DNA from: Alistipes sp.
GTDB taxonomy: Bacteria > Bacteroidota > Bacteroidia > Bacteroidales > Rikenellaceae
Length of the DNA: 33,140 nt
Assembly: GCA_017555105.1 (NCBI GenBank)
Contig: JAFZHB010000006.1
Span: 1-33,140 of the forward strand
Direction of reading: 5' to 3'
This document shows, one piece after another, positions 7,542-15,781 of this stretch. Below the pieces are notes generated by a model. It made no database searches. It worked only from the letters and a program-made list of their open reading frames with translations, and was not told the origin of the DNA. The position numbers and the translations under genes are program-made. The stretch's first letter is position 1. Every line of letters begins with the position of its first letter.

Positions 7542-10463
7542 TTAGAACGGAAGCCCCAACGAGGCAGAAATCCATGTCTTGTTGTGTGAGGTGCGGAAGC
7601 AGGCTATCGTCAGCGACGAGGTGGCCGACGAGGGCATGCGCAGGGCATTGAAGTCAAACGAGAGCTCACCGCCCACCGAGCGGAGCTGCACCCGCTGGCC
7701 ATAGTAGTTGAAGCGTGCCACATCACACCCCAAACCCAATCGCACGCGCTTAATGTAGAGCAACGAAGGGATACCCCACTCCGGATAGCAGAGCGGCAAG
7801 CGATAATTAAGCGAAAGGGCGGCATACTTATCCGAGAGGAACTCCCCCGTCGTGAAGCCACGCGGCACGAGTGCCGTGGAGCGGTAGGTCAGCGGACGAT
7901 AGCCATAGGGGAACTCGTAGCCCCCAACCGAGTTTTGGAACGAGGCAGCCACCTGGATCGAGTTGTGGGGCAGGAAGCCCGGCATGTAGAAGTGGCCGTA
8001 GAGCGTATAGAGGTTGGCGAAGTCGCTGTTCGTCGGGTTGAGTCCATAGGAGGCCGAGAGCTGATACCCCCAGCGCGGCAGGAAGTCTCGATGTGCCAGG
8101 CGTGCCTGCGCGGCATAACCGACGCCAAAGCTCACCTTCTGCAAACCCTCGTTGTAGCCCACGCGGTCGATATTGGCGATCTTCTGTCCGGCCCACTTAA
8201 TGTCACTCATCCGTGCCACCACTCCATTCGAGTAGCTCCACGCCGCCGAGATTGAGAGCTGATGCATGCCAGCAGGGCGATCGAAGATGAGCGGCAGCGT
8301 AGCCGAGAGGGTGGTTTGGCGGAAGCGGTCGAGCATCGGACGGGGCTGGTAGAGGTACTGCTCGTTCTCCGCGTCGTAAGTTGCCAACGCATAGCACTGC
8401 TGCGCACCGCCATAGTCGAAGTCGAGTCCCAGGTGCACACCCAGACCCGTATAGCGCACACCCAGACCCACCATCGAGCCCTCCACCTCGCTCCACCCAT
8501 AGGCGGCATAGGCCTCCGTATTCGAGAGAAGGTTCTGCGAGAGGAGCGTAGCTCCGAGGTTGAGTGCCACGACATGCTCATCGACCGCACGGAAGGGGTC
8601 GTAGGCTACGGGTGCCCAGCTATGCACATGCACGCCACGCAGCGCCTTGCGAAAAGGCTTTGCAGGAGTTGTCTCAGCCAGTTGCTCGGCTGCAATCGAG
8701 CTAAACTTCACCGTGTCGAGGTTGATCGTCTGCCAGCCGCGACGCGCGGGATTGATCGAGGGATCGGGGGTTGGCTGCCACTCGACCGGCTCCATCAGCG
8801 GCTGATCAATCTTCGCCGGAAGGTAGCCGTAGCGGTTGTAGCTGGTCACCCAAAGCCCCGAGGTGGCGGGAGCCGGATCAAACGAGCCATAAACGGACTG
8901 CGAGAGGCGATATTCACGCCGTGCCAGCAGGTCGTAGCAGTGCACCTCATCGCGTCCCGAGGCGATCGATCCGAAGTAGAGATAACCATCTCGGGCGCGT
9001 AAGTCGCTCAGGGTAACATAGGCCGCACGACGCAACGGATGCAACCCCTCGCTGTCGATGCGAGCGAGCTGCATACCCTCGTCCGAGGTGACGATCGTAT
9101 AGAAGGCCTTCGTGCGGTTATCCCACGCCAAGCCGTGAAGTTCGACTCCCTGCGGGGTCTCTATGCGGGTCTTACCCGCCACCATCAGGGCGTAGTGTCC
9201 ATCGGGGCGATACTCCACCCAAGCGAGCCCCTCGGCCGAAGCGGTCGGATAGAGGGCATTCTCCACGCCGCGCACACGCTTCGTCCCCTTGCCGTAGATC
9301 GAAGCGCAGTAGAGCGCCGAGCCAACCCGCTCCTCGAAGAGCATCGAACGACGATACTGCGTCCAATAGAGCGTATCACCCAGCAGCGTCGGAGGGGTGG
9401 TCACCCGACCGGCATAGGCCACCAGGCGCTCATTACCCTGGGCATCGATCTTCACGAAGCGAGGCAGTTCCGAGTAGCTCTCCTTCAAGACGAGCAGTTC
9501 GGTCTCATTGAGCTCGATCGGCCAGCGATAGGTCGTATAGTTGGTCGTATCGGGCTCAACCACAAGACGGCTGTTCGGCTCCACCTCGGGGAGCGATGCC
9601 CAATGGCGATTCAGCTCCTCGAAGCTCTCCTGAAAGAGGGTGCGCGTCGAGGTGTTGTAGTACTTTTTCAGGGCGATGTGAGTCGGTGCCAGCGTATAGG
9701 GGTTGCGCACCCCATAGCGCACCACCTTATCCCAGATATTCTCGCCATAGCGGTCGTAGGCGTAACTGGTCAGCTGGTAGCCCAACTCGTAGTGGTCGGG
9801 GATGTAGTCGCGGTACGAGCCACAGAACCAGCGGTCGATGTTGCGCTGCTCCTTGCCATGGTGGGAGCGTCCCACCGCCTCGCCCAGGGCTCGATACCCC
9901 ATCGAGAAGGAGGGTTGCAGCGCACGGCCATAGGTCGACATCTGCGTCTCGTTCATCACGGCGTCACCCTCGATCGCCCAGAGGGGCATAAAGAGCAGCC
10001 CCGTCACCGAGCCCTGCTGGCCGAGCAGACCGCTCAAGATGCGCGGCACACCACGATTCAAGTTGTTGTACTGCACCGCATGGCGGTATTCGTGTGCCAC
10101 GAGCTGCTTGATCCACGGCATCGAATAGCTTTCGATGGCGGGCGAGGTAAGGAAATCAACGCGCTTTGGCATATACATCACCAGCGCATTCGACTGCTGA
10201 TTTTCGGGATGCAGCACAAAGGGGATGCGCATTGCTCCGTGCGTGAATCCCTCGCCGACATAGGGCTGCACTGCGTGAATGTAGTGAAGCGTGCGTTGGC
10301 CCAGGTGGCAGGCCGTATCGGGCACAATAACCCGCACATCGCGGCCATCGAGCTGCTGCCAGCGCATTGGAGCATCAGCGCCCCAACTGTAGTATTGAGC
10401 CGCTGCGCGCTCGGTCACACCCACCGCCAGCAACAAAAGGAACAATCGAAAAAGGGATTTCAT
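7542..10463 (-). CDS. Predicted secreted protein with HExxH metalloprotease-like N-terminus, propeller-like middle and outer-membrane beta-barrel
   Basis: A 973-residue protein with signal peptide MKSLFRLFLLLLAVGVTERA and cleavage near AAAQ (22-23). Near the N-terminus, HEYRH (124-128) followed by WAIEGD with E165 fits a gluzincin-type zinc site (HExxH plus a distal Glu). This region (about 40-290) resembles the peptidase-like part of some Bacteroidetes surface proteins. The middle (about 295-600) has short repeats such as LYWTQYRRS, LAWVEYRPDG and YLYFGSIASG, as in TolB-like propellers. The C-terminal third alternates aromatic and polar residues and ends in phenylalanine (SASLGLPF), as outer-membrane barrels do. 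It probably sits in the outer membrane with the first two domains in the periplasm or outside; the substrate is unknown. It follows the SUI1 gene by 76 bases on the same strand. Confidence 0.75.
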   Translation of the reverse strand: MKSLFRLFLLLLAVGVTERAAAQYYSWGADAPMRWQQLDGRDVRVIVPDTACHLGQRTLHYIHAVQPYVGEGFTHGAMRIPFVLHPENQQSNALVMYMPKRVDFLTSPAIESYSMPWIKQLVAHEYRHAVQYNNLNRGVPRILSGLLGQQGSVTGLLFMPLWAIEGDAVMNETQMSTYGRALQPSFSMGYRALGEAVGRSHHGKEQRNIDRWFCGSYRDYIPDHYELGYQLTSYAYDRYGENIWDKVVRYGVRNPYTLAPTHIALKKYYNTSTRTLFQESFEELNRHWASLPEVEPNSRLVVEPDTTNYTTYRWPIELNETELLVLKESYSELPRFVKIDAQGNERLVAYAGRVTTPPTLLGDTLYWTQYRRSMLFEERVGSALYCASIYGKGTKRVRGVENALYPTASAEGLAWVEYRPDGHYALMVAGKTRIETPQGVELHGLAWDNRTKAFYTIVTSDEGMQLARIDSEGLHPLRRAAYVTLSDLRARDGYLYFGSIASGRDEVHCYDLLARREYRLSQSVYGSFDPAPATSGLWVTSYNRYGYLPAKIDQPLMEPVEWQPTPDPSINPARRGWQTINLDTVKFSSIAAEQLAETTPAKPFRKALRGVHVHSWAPVAYDPFRAVDEHVVALNLGATLLSQNLLSNTEAYAAYGWSEVEGSMVGLGVRYTGLGVHLGLDFDYGGAQQCYALATYDAENEQYLYQPRPMLDRFRQTTLSATLPLIFDRPAGMHQLSISAAWSYSNGVVARMSDIKWAGQKIANIDRVGYNEGLQKVSFGVGYAAQARLAHRDFLPRWGYQLSASYGLNPTNSDFANLYTLYGHFYMPGFLPHNSIQVAASFQNSVGGYEFPYGYRPLTYRSTALVPRGFTTGEFLSDKYAALSLNYRLPLCYPEWGIPSLLYIKRVRLGLGCDVARFNYYGQRVQLRSVGGELSFDFNALRMPSSATSSLTIACFRTSHNKTWISASLGLPF

Positions 10464-10468
10464 GGAAG

Positions 10469-10505
10469 TATTGGGAGTTCTGGGAATTTTGGGAGAATTA
10501 GGAAT
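10469..10505. repeat. Degenerate 9-bp tandem repeat in the leader of the protease/barrel gene
   Basis: Four imperfect 9-base units can be read on the plus strand: TATTGGGAG, TTCTGGGAA, TTTTGGGAG and AATTAGGAA. They lie immediately upstream of the minus-strand start codon at 10463, so they would be in the 5' untranslated RNA. Copy number could vary between strains. Confidence 0.55.
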
Positions 10506-10514
10506 AATTTTGAA

Positions 10515-10538
10515 TTTTGAATTCTAAATTTTGAATTT
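10515..10538 (-). repeat. Copy A of a 24-base leader element shared with the second fimbrillin
   Basis: In gene orientation this AT-rich element contains TTTAGAATTCAAAA and matches the element at 26402-26425 in 22 of 24 positions. Both copies lie in the same orientation upstream of a cell-envelope gene. Confidence 0.6.
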
Positions 10539-10539
10539 A

Positions 10540-10887
10540 TCAGCTGCCTGCCTTCTTGCAGCGGTAGCCGCTCTTGGTGAGGATCTCCACCACACGGTCG
10601 CGGTGATCACCCTGAATGAGGATCTCGCCATCCTTCGCAGCACCACCCACACCGCATTTGGTCTTCAGCAGGCGCGCCAGCTCGGCGAGGTCATCCTCGC
10701 GACCAACAAAGCCCTTGACGAGCGTCACCACCTTACCGCCGCGCTGCTTGCGGTCGAGCCACACGCGCAGGTTCTGCTCGGCGGGAGCGAGCGTCTCCTC
10801 CTCCACTACCTCATCGGTCGTATATTGAAAATCCGGATTGGTCGAGTAGACCATGCCCAGTCGGGCTTTCCAATCGTTATCTGCCAT
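10540..10887 (-). CDS. yciH: SUI1/eIF1 (YciH) family translation factor
   Basis: A 115-residue protein. I chose the ATG at 10887 (MADNDWKARLGMVYSTNPDF) because the longer frame to 11145 would run through the divergent gene and both promoters. The C-terminal SUI1 domain (about 38-113) shows RVWLDRKQRGGKVVTLVKGF, then LKTKCGVGGAAKDGEILIQG, the family's conserved basic and glycine-rich strands. Archaeal and eukaryotic relatives act in start-codon selection on the small ribosomal subunit. Bacterial YciH has been linked to initiation under stress, but its role in Bacteroidetes is not established. It is divergent from the DUF4435 gene, with overlapping promoter regions. Confidence 0.9.
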   Translation of the reverse strand: MADNDWKARLGMVYSTNPDFQYTTDEVVEEETLAPAEQNLRVWLDRKQRGGKVVTLVKGFVGREDDLAELARLLKTKCGVGGAAKDGEILIQGDHRDRVVEILTKSGYRCKKAGS

Positions 10888-10937
10888 TGGTTGTAAGTTG
10901 TTTTGATCGTGAAAATTGGTCGGAACGAGCCCATACC

Positions 10938-10969
10938 TTTGCAAATGTACAAAAAAAATAGTATCTTTG
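10938..10969 (+). promoter_or_regulatory. Promoter of the DUF4435 gene, overlapping an inverted repeat
   Basis: TTTG (10938-10941) and TATCTTTG (10962-10969) are spaced by exactly 20 bases, an ideal Bacteroidetes promoter. The -7 box lies in a perfect 7-bp inverted repeat (TAGTATC, 6-base gap, GATACTA, 10959-10978) that ends on the A of the start codon. The repeat could be an operator for an autoregulator. Confidence 0.75.
10942..10949 (-). promoter_or_regulatory. Promoter -7 element for the SUI1 gene
   Basis: The minus strand reads TACATTTG, a perfect TAnnTTTG match, with a leader of about 45-50 bases to the start at 10887. It sits between the -33 and -7 boxes of the divergent DUF4435 promoter, so the two probably compete for polymerase. 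No clear -33 TTTG is visible. Confidence 0.5.
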
Positions 10970-10977
10970 TAGATACT

Positions 10978-12027
10978 ATGGGCTACAAACTTCCAAAAAA
11001 TCTGCGCTGGCTCAACCCTTTTAGCCAGACGGAGCACAACCCCGGCATCCCGAAGCCGCTGCCCGACACCTCCGAGAAACGGCTCGTGCGGGTCTTTGTC
11101 GAGGGGTATGAAGATGTCGCCTTCTGGCGCTCGATTTTCGACCACTTCCGCAACCCCTACATCCGCTTCGAGATCTCGGTGCCCGATCGTGGCGACCTAC
11201 CGAAGGGCAAGAAGGTGATCCTGAGCATGATCCCCCAATCATCAGAGGATCTGTTGCTCTGCGTCGATTCCGACTTCGACTACCTCTTCGAGGGGGCTAC
11301 CGAGCAGGCTCGCGCCGTAAACGATACGCCCTACCTCTTTCACACCTACGCCTACGCCACCGAGAACTACCTCTGCTACGCACCCTCGCTCCACAATGTA
11401 TGTGTCAAGGCAACGAAGAACGATACGCGTATCTTCGACTTCGAGCGATTCATGGCAGGCTACTCGCGTACGATCTATCCGCTCTTTGTCTGGTATGCCT
11501 TCTCGGCCATGCAGTCCGAGGAGCACATCTTCCCGCTGGCCGATTTCCGGGCTGCCGTACGCCTGGGCTACCTCGATCTGACCGAAAATGGTGACAACAC
11601 GCTGCTCTGGCTGGGGCGCAATGTCATGCGACGCGAATTGACCCTGCGCGAACAGCACCCCGAGATGATCGAGCCCATGGAGCGTTTCGAACAGCTCCTG
11701 GCCGAGCGCGGTGTAACCCCCGAGACGACCTATCTCTACATGCAGGGGCATACGCTCATGGACAATGTGGTGATGGTCTGCCTGCAGACCGTCTGCGAGA
11801 AGTTGAAGGAGATGTCGATCGACCGCATCAACCACTCCGAGAAGCGCGGCATCGCCCTGAAAAACGAGTTACAAAACTACAACAACGCCACCCGCTCGAT
11901 TCGCGATGTGCTGCTCGACAACGAGAACTACACCGAGTGCCCGCTCTATGAACGGCTGAAAGCCGACATAGAGGCCTACCTCCACCACGCCATCGAGCGC
12001 ATCAAGGCCGAGAGCGAAAGCGCATAA
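10978..12027 (+). CDS. DUF4435 family protein with Toprim-like core
   Basis: A 349-residue cytoplasmic protein. The ATG at 10978 (MGYKLPKNLRWL) is preferred over the in-frame 10903 ATG because the promoter lies between them. The N-terminal half looks like DUF4435. FVEGYEDVAFWRSIF (about 40-54) carries an acidic residue, E42, followed by a second acidic strand LLLCVDSDFDYLF with D97 and D99. This Glu plus DxD arrangement is that of Toprim metal-binding folds, as in OLD nucleases. YATENYLCYAPS (about 122-133) is also typical of the family. DUF4435 proteins are often found with ATPases in defence-type loci; no ATPase partner is present here. A nuclease or nucleotidyl-transfer role is inference only. 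A bidirectional terminator follows. Confidence 0.8.
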   Translation: MGYKLPKNLRWLNPFSQTEHNPGIPKPLPDTSEKRLVRVFVEGYEDVAFWRSIFDHFRNPYIRFEISVPDRGDLPKGKKVILSMIPQSSEDLLLCVDSDFDYLFEGATEQARAVNDTPYLFHTYAYATENYLCYAPSLHNVCVKATKNDTRIFDFERFMAGYSRTIYPLFVWYAFSAMQSEEHIFPLADFRAAVRLGYLDLTENGDNTLLWLGRNVMRRELTLREQHPEMIEPMERFEQLLAERGVTPETTYLYMQGHTLMDNVVMVCLQTVCEKLKEMSIDRINHSEKRGIALKNELQNYNNATRSIRDVLLDNENYTECPLYERLKADIEAYLHHAIERIKAESESA

Positions 12028-12033
12028 CAAAAC

Positions 12034-12068
12034 AAAGCCTGCGTAACTTTTCAGTCACGCAGGCTTTT
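12034..12068. terminator. Bidirectional terminator between convergent genes
   Basis: AAAGCCTGCGT (12034-12044) pairs perfectly with ACGCAGGCTTT (12057-12067), giving an 11-bp stem with a 12-base loop. T-rich on both strands, it can serve the DUF4435 gene and the minus-strand acyl-CoA synthetase. Confidence 0.9.
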
Positions 12069-12088
12069 GCTTTCCATCGGAATTCGCT

Positions 12089-13762
12089 TTAGAGCGAGAT
12101 CATCGACCCCTTACCCTCGCGGATCTGATTGAGGGTCTTGAGGTTATTGTAGAGGAAGCGACGGATCTTCATCGAGGGAGTCTTGATGAAATCCTCCTTC
12201 AACTCGATCACCTCCGAGAGGTGCGAGAACTTGTTCACCTTCTGGTTCACATACTCCTGAATCTCCACGCAGAGCTGCTTGCTCTTCGCCTCGATCGCCT
12301 CCTGCTTGGTCTTCCACTCGGCTCGCCAATCAGCCAGCTGACGCTCGATCTGCTCGGTGTTGAAGTGTACGAAGGCTACCAGGCGACCCTGCTGCTCGGT
12401 GACGAGTGCCTCCTCAATGCAGGCATGCTCGCTCAGCACGCTCTCAATATCCTCGGGGTAGATATTCTCACCGCCCGGGCCCAGAATCATATTCTTCAGA
12501 CGACCCTTGATGTGGAGGCGGTTCTCCTTATCGAACTTACCCAGGTCACCCGTATGGAACCAACCATCGGCGTCGATCACCTCGGCCGTAGCCTCCGGGT
12601 TCTTGTAGTAACCCACCATGCAGCACGGCGTCTTGGCAACCACCTCGCCCTGACCCGTCTGGGGGTTGATGTTATCCAGACGCAGCTCCACAAAGGGTAC
12701 TGCGGGACCCGTCGAACCCACCTCCTGCTTCATCGGCACAGCACCTGCCAAGAGCGGAGCCGTCTCCGTAAGACCGTAGCCGATACCGTGCGGGATGCGA
12801 CCCTCGATCAGGAAGCGCTCGGTCTGTGCATCGACCTTGGCACCACCTACACCGAGGAAGCGCAGACGACCACCGAAGACCTCATAGAGCTTCTTACCGG
12901 CCACCTTATGCAGCAACTTGCGCACCGGGGAGAACTTATAGGCCAACGCCAGCACCTTGTTCGAGGTAAACTTGGAGAGCACCTGCGAGCGGAAGATCTT
13001 CTCGACAATCAGCGGCACGATGAGCATCACCGTCGGCTTCACACGCTTCATAGCCGGCACCAACACCGATGCCACGGGAGGACGATCGAGGTAGTAGACC
13101 GGCACACCCTGCGAGAAGGGGAAGATCAAACCCAGCGAGCACTCATAGACATGCGACATGGGGAGCACCGAGAGGAACGAGTCACCCTCAGCGATCGGGA
13201 AGAGGATCTGGCAGATCTCGGCATGGAGCGAGAGTGCCTCCTGCGTATGCATCACACCCTTGGGCGACGAAGTCGTACCCGAGGTATAGATGATCGAAGC
13301 CAGGTCACCCGGCTGCGGAATCTTCATCGAGCCCTCGCCCTCCACCTTCTGCGTCAGCACCTTGAGGTTCTTCGTACGCACGACGATGTTCAGCTTGCCG
13401 ATGGCCTCCTTCGGAATCTGCGTGTAGAGCTTATCCGAGACGAGCAGCGCCTTCGACTCCGAGTGGTCGAGGATCTTGGCTACCTCCTCACCCGAGAATC
13501 CGGGCAGGATCGGAACTACGACCATACCAGCCGTCACTACGGCGAAATAGCTCACACCCCAGTTGGGCATCGAGCTGCTATAGAGCGCCACCTTGTCGCC
13601 CGCCTGCAAGCCGGCCGAGAGGAGCGTCTTTTGCACTTTCTCAATACGGTTGCCAACCTCTTTAAAGGTCAGCTCCTCGCCATCGAGCATCGAAAAAGCC
13701 ACGCGATCAGCAAACTTCTCGATGCTGGTATGAACAAGGTCATAAAAGGTTTTGAATGCCAT
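12089..13762 (-). CDS. Long-chain fatty acid-CoA ligase (AMP-binding)
   Basis: A 557-residue ANL-superfamily enzyme that activates a fatty acid through an acyl-adenylate to acyl-CoA. The phosphate-binding loop is YTSGTTSSPKG (159-169), the aromatic/Thr motif GYGLTETAP (328-336), TGDLG (404-408), GRLK with R421, and NIYPEDIE (433-440). The candidate catalytic lysine of the C-terminal lid is in TPSMKIRR near the end. A helical, lysine/glutamine-rich insertion (about 470-500) precedes the last part. It is a paralogue of the next gene upstream, sharing the same motif order, but is transcribed from its own promoter, as a terminator lies between them. The chain-length specificity and whether the product feeds phospholipid synthesis cannot be read from the sequence. 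Confidence 0.92.
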   Translation of the reverse strand: MAFKTFYDLVHTSIEKFADRVAFSMLDGEELTFKEVGNRIEKVQKTLLSAGLQAGDKVALYSSSMPNWGVSYFAVVTAGMVVVPILPGFSGEEVAKILDHSESKALLVSDKLYTQIPKEAIGKLNIVVRTKNLKVLTQKVEGEGSMKIPQPGDLASIIYTSGTTSSPKGVMHTQEALSLHAEICQILFPIAEGDSFLSVLPMSHVYECSLGLIFPFSQGVPVYYLDRPPVASVLVPAMKRVKPTVMLIVPLIVEKIFRSQVLSKFTSNKVLALAYKFSPVRKLLHKVAGKKLYEVFGGRLRFLGVGGAKVDAQTERFLIEGRIPHGIGYGLTETAPLLAGAVPMKQEVGSTGPAVPFVELRLDNINPQTGQGEVVAKTPCCMVGYYKNPEATAEVIDADGWFHTGDLGKFDKENRLHIKGRLKNMILGPGGENIYPEDIESVLSEHACIEEALVTEQQGRLVAFVHFNTEQIERQLADWRAEWKTKQEAIEAKSKQLCVEIQEYVNQKVNKFSHLSEVIELKEDFIKTPSMKIRRFLYNNLKTLNQIREGKGSMISL

Positions 13763-13803
13763 TCTTTGAAAGATTAATTGTCCGAATAACGCATTTATCG
13801 GTA

Positions 13804-13811
13804 CAAATGTA
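13804..13811 (-). promoter_or_regulatory. Promoter -7 element for the downstream acyl-CoA ligase
   Basis: TACATTTG on the minus strand matches TAnnTTTG, 42-49 bases ahead of the ATG at 13762. The next 20-odd bases upstream are T-rich with only a TTGG in the -33 region. Confidence 0.55.
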
Positions 13812-13855
13812 CAAAATAAAAGGTAAAAATTCCCAATTCTACCCCATAAAATTAA

Positions 13856-13900
13856 AACTAAAACCGCGCAATGTTGTTCGCAAACAAGCCATTGCGCGGT
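13856..13900 (-). terminator. Terminator of the upstream acyl-CoA ligase
   Basis: ACCGCGCAATG (13863-13873) pairs with CATTGCGCGGT (13890-13900) in a perfect 11-bp stem. On the minus strand it is followed by the T-rich TTTTAGTTTTAATTTT. It ends transcription of the 13934-15568 gene before the next promoter. Confidence 0.88.
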
Positions 13901-13933
13901 CTGAGTATAATCGGGATCAGCACCCCGACGCCT

Positions 13934-15568
13934 TTATGCGTAGAGGCAACGCTTGATCGAGTGCTTGGGCGTGTGTACAAAACCACCCTCCACGATCTCG
14001 ATCTTGGCGATCTGGCTGTACATCGGCAACTCGGCATTGGCCATCTTGCGCGTCTGCTCCAGCAGCTCCTCCACCGGCTCGGTGGCACCCTTCAACTGCT
14101 CCTCGTGGGGAGCTACGAGGGCTACGAGGCGCTTGTCTCGCTCGACGATGAGCGACTCGGCCACATAGGGCATCGTGTTGAGCTTTGCCTCGATCTCCTC
14201 GGGGTAGATGTTCTGACCATTCGACGAGAGGATCATACACTTCGAGCGACCGCGGATAAAGATGTTGCCGGCAGCGTCGATCACGCCGAGGTCACCCGTG
14301 CGCAACCAACCATCCTCCGTGAAGACAGCCGTCGTAGCCTCCTCATTCTTGTAGTAGCCGATCATCACATTCGCACCACGCACCTGCAACTCACCCACCT
14401 TACGCTGCGGATCGCTCGAATCGACGCGGATCTCGTTGTGGGTCACGATGCGGCCGCACGAACCGGGCTTGAAGGTCGAGCTGTGCTCGTAAGCCACCAG
14501 CGGAGCGCACTCGGTCATGCCGTAGCCCACCGTATAGGGGATACCTGCGGCGCGCAGCACCTTCTCTACCGTGGGGTTCAGGGCGGCACCACCCATGATC
14601 ACCATGCAAACATTACCACCGAAGGCCGACATGATCTGCTCGCGGATCTTCTTGAAGATCACACCCTTCAATACGGGGATCTTCGTCAGCACGCGCATCA
14701 GCGGCTTCGAGAGCACGGGCATTACCTTACCCTTGATGATCTTCTCCATCACGAGCGGCACCGTAATCAGGATATAGGGCTTGATCTCGGCAAACGCAGC
14801 CATCAGCACCGTCGGCGAAGGGGTTCGACCCAGGAAGGTCACCTGCGCACCACCACAGAAGGGGTAGAGGAACTCGAAGGCCAGGCCATACATATGAGCC
14901 ATCGGGAGCATCGACATCATGCGAGCGTTCTGCGGCACGGGGATCTTCGTCACACCGAACTCGATGTTCGACGAGATGTTGCGGTTCGTCAACATGATAC
15001 CCTTCGGAGCACCGGTCGTACCCGAGGTGTAGTTGATCACGGCCAGGTCGTCGAGGCGATCGCTCGAGAAGCCGAGGTTACCCTTCTGCACACCCTTCGG
15101 GAAGGCCTTCTGGAAGAGCTCATCGCGCTGGGCGAAGCTCTCTGCAATCTGCTCGTTGGCAGCGTAGATCAGCGAGAAGTCCTCCACGCTCACTACAGCC
15201 AATACATTGGGCAGCTTCGCGGGATCCATATCGCTCCACTTCTTCTGCTCGGTAAAGAGCACACGGCTCTCCGAGTGAGCGGTCAGGGTCTGGATATTCT
15301 CGTTGGTAAAGTCGGAAAGGATCGGCACAACAACTGCACGGTAGGTGGCCGTAGCCAAGAAGGCCATTGCCCAATGCGAAGCATTCAAGCCGCTGATGGC
15401 AATTTTATCGCCCGGCTTTACACCCCACGCTTTAAATAAGAGGTGGAGGCGGGTCATCTGCTCTGCTACTTCGGCGCTCGTGAACGAAGCACCGCGATAG
15501 TTGCTCAAAGCCGGCTCGTTCCAGTGGCGAACGAGGCGCGTTTCGAGCCGAGTTAAATAGTGTTCCAT
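13934..15568 (-). CDS. Long-chain fatty acid-CoA ligase paralogue (AMP-binding)
   Basis: A 544-residue ANL enzyme, start chosen at 15568 (MEHYLTRLETRLVRHWNEPA); the frame extends 20 codons upstream but these cross the promoter. Motifs: YTSGTTGAPKG for ATP phosphate binding, GYGMTECAP, TGDLG, FIRGRSK, and NIYPEEIE at the start of the C-terminal domain. HTPKHSIKR close to the C-terminus carries the expected lid lysine. Compared with the neighbour it lacks the long helical insertion and ends soon after this lysine. The two genes probably arose by duplication, but they have diverged in the N-terminal half. Each has its own promoter and terminator, which suggests separate control or substrates rather than a two-subunit enzyme. 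Confidence 0.92.
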   Translation of the reverse strand: MEHYLTRLETRLVRHWNEPALSNYRGASFTSAEVAEQMTRLHLLFKAWGVKPGDKIAISGLNASHWAMAFLATATYRAVVVPILSDFTNENIQTLTAHSESRVLFTEQKKWSDMDPAKLPNVLAVVSVEDFSLIYAANEQIAESFAQRDELFQKAFPKGVQKGNLGFSSDRLDDLAVINYTSGTTGAPKGIMLTNRNISSNIEFGVTKIPVPQNARMMSMLPMAHMYGLAFEFLYPFCGGAQVTFLGRTPSPTVLMAAFAEIKPYILITVPLVMEKIIKGKVMPVLSKPLMRVLTKIPVLKGVIFKKIREQIMSAFGGNVCMVIMGGAALNPTVEKVLRAAGIPYTVGYGMTECAPLVAYEHSSTFKPGSCGRIVTHNEIRVDSSDPQRKVGELQVRGANVMIGYYKNEEATTAVFTEDGWLRTGDLGVIDAAGNIFIRGRSKCMILSSNGQNIYPEEIEAKLNTMPYVAESLIVERDKRLVALVAPHEEQLKGATEPVEELLEQTRKMANAELPMYSQIAKIEIVEGGFVHTPKHSIKRCLYA

Positions 15569-15625
15569 AAATTTTCTGAATGTGTTTTGTACTCTCAACT
15601 GCTCGTCAAAAGAGCAATTGCGGAG

Positions 15626-15657
15626 CAAAGGTCAGCGAAAAAGCTCAAACGACCAAA
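15626..15657 (-). promoter_or_regulatory. Promoter of the upstream acyl-CoA ligase
   Basis: On the minus strand TTTG (15657-15654) is followed 20 bases later by GACCTTTG (15633-15626), one mismatch from TAnnTTTG. The leader would be about 50 bases. Confidence 0.5.
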
Positions 15658-15757
15658 AAAAAGGGATAACGAGGGTGTTGAGGGGAGAAAATGCGCCATT
15701 TGGGGTGAAAATCACTATCGAGGGGTGAAATTTTTCACTTTTCAGCGATTTTTATCG

Positions 15758-15765
15758 TATCTTTG
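15758..15765 (+). promoter_or_regulatory. Promoter -7 element for queG
   Basis: TATCTTTG is a perfect TAnnTTTG match 17 bases before the ATG, giving a leader of only about 10-12 bases. This supports the 15782 start over the upstream in-frame ATG at 15560. No clear TTTG is seen at -33. Confidence 0.65.
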
Positions 15766-15781
15766 GGGAGAAACAACGCCT

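Noticed and set aside
9039-10520. A 493-codon plus-strand frame opposite the protease/barrel gene
   Set aside because: Low-complexity His/Arg/Leu-rich shadow without a start context or domain.
12221-15439. Two plus-strand frames of over 500 codons opposite the acyl-CoA ligases
   Set aside because: Shadows of the ligase genes; their lengths follow codon bias and they cross terminators and promoters.
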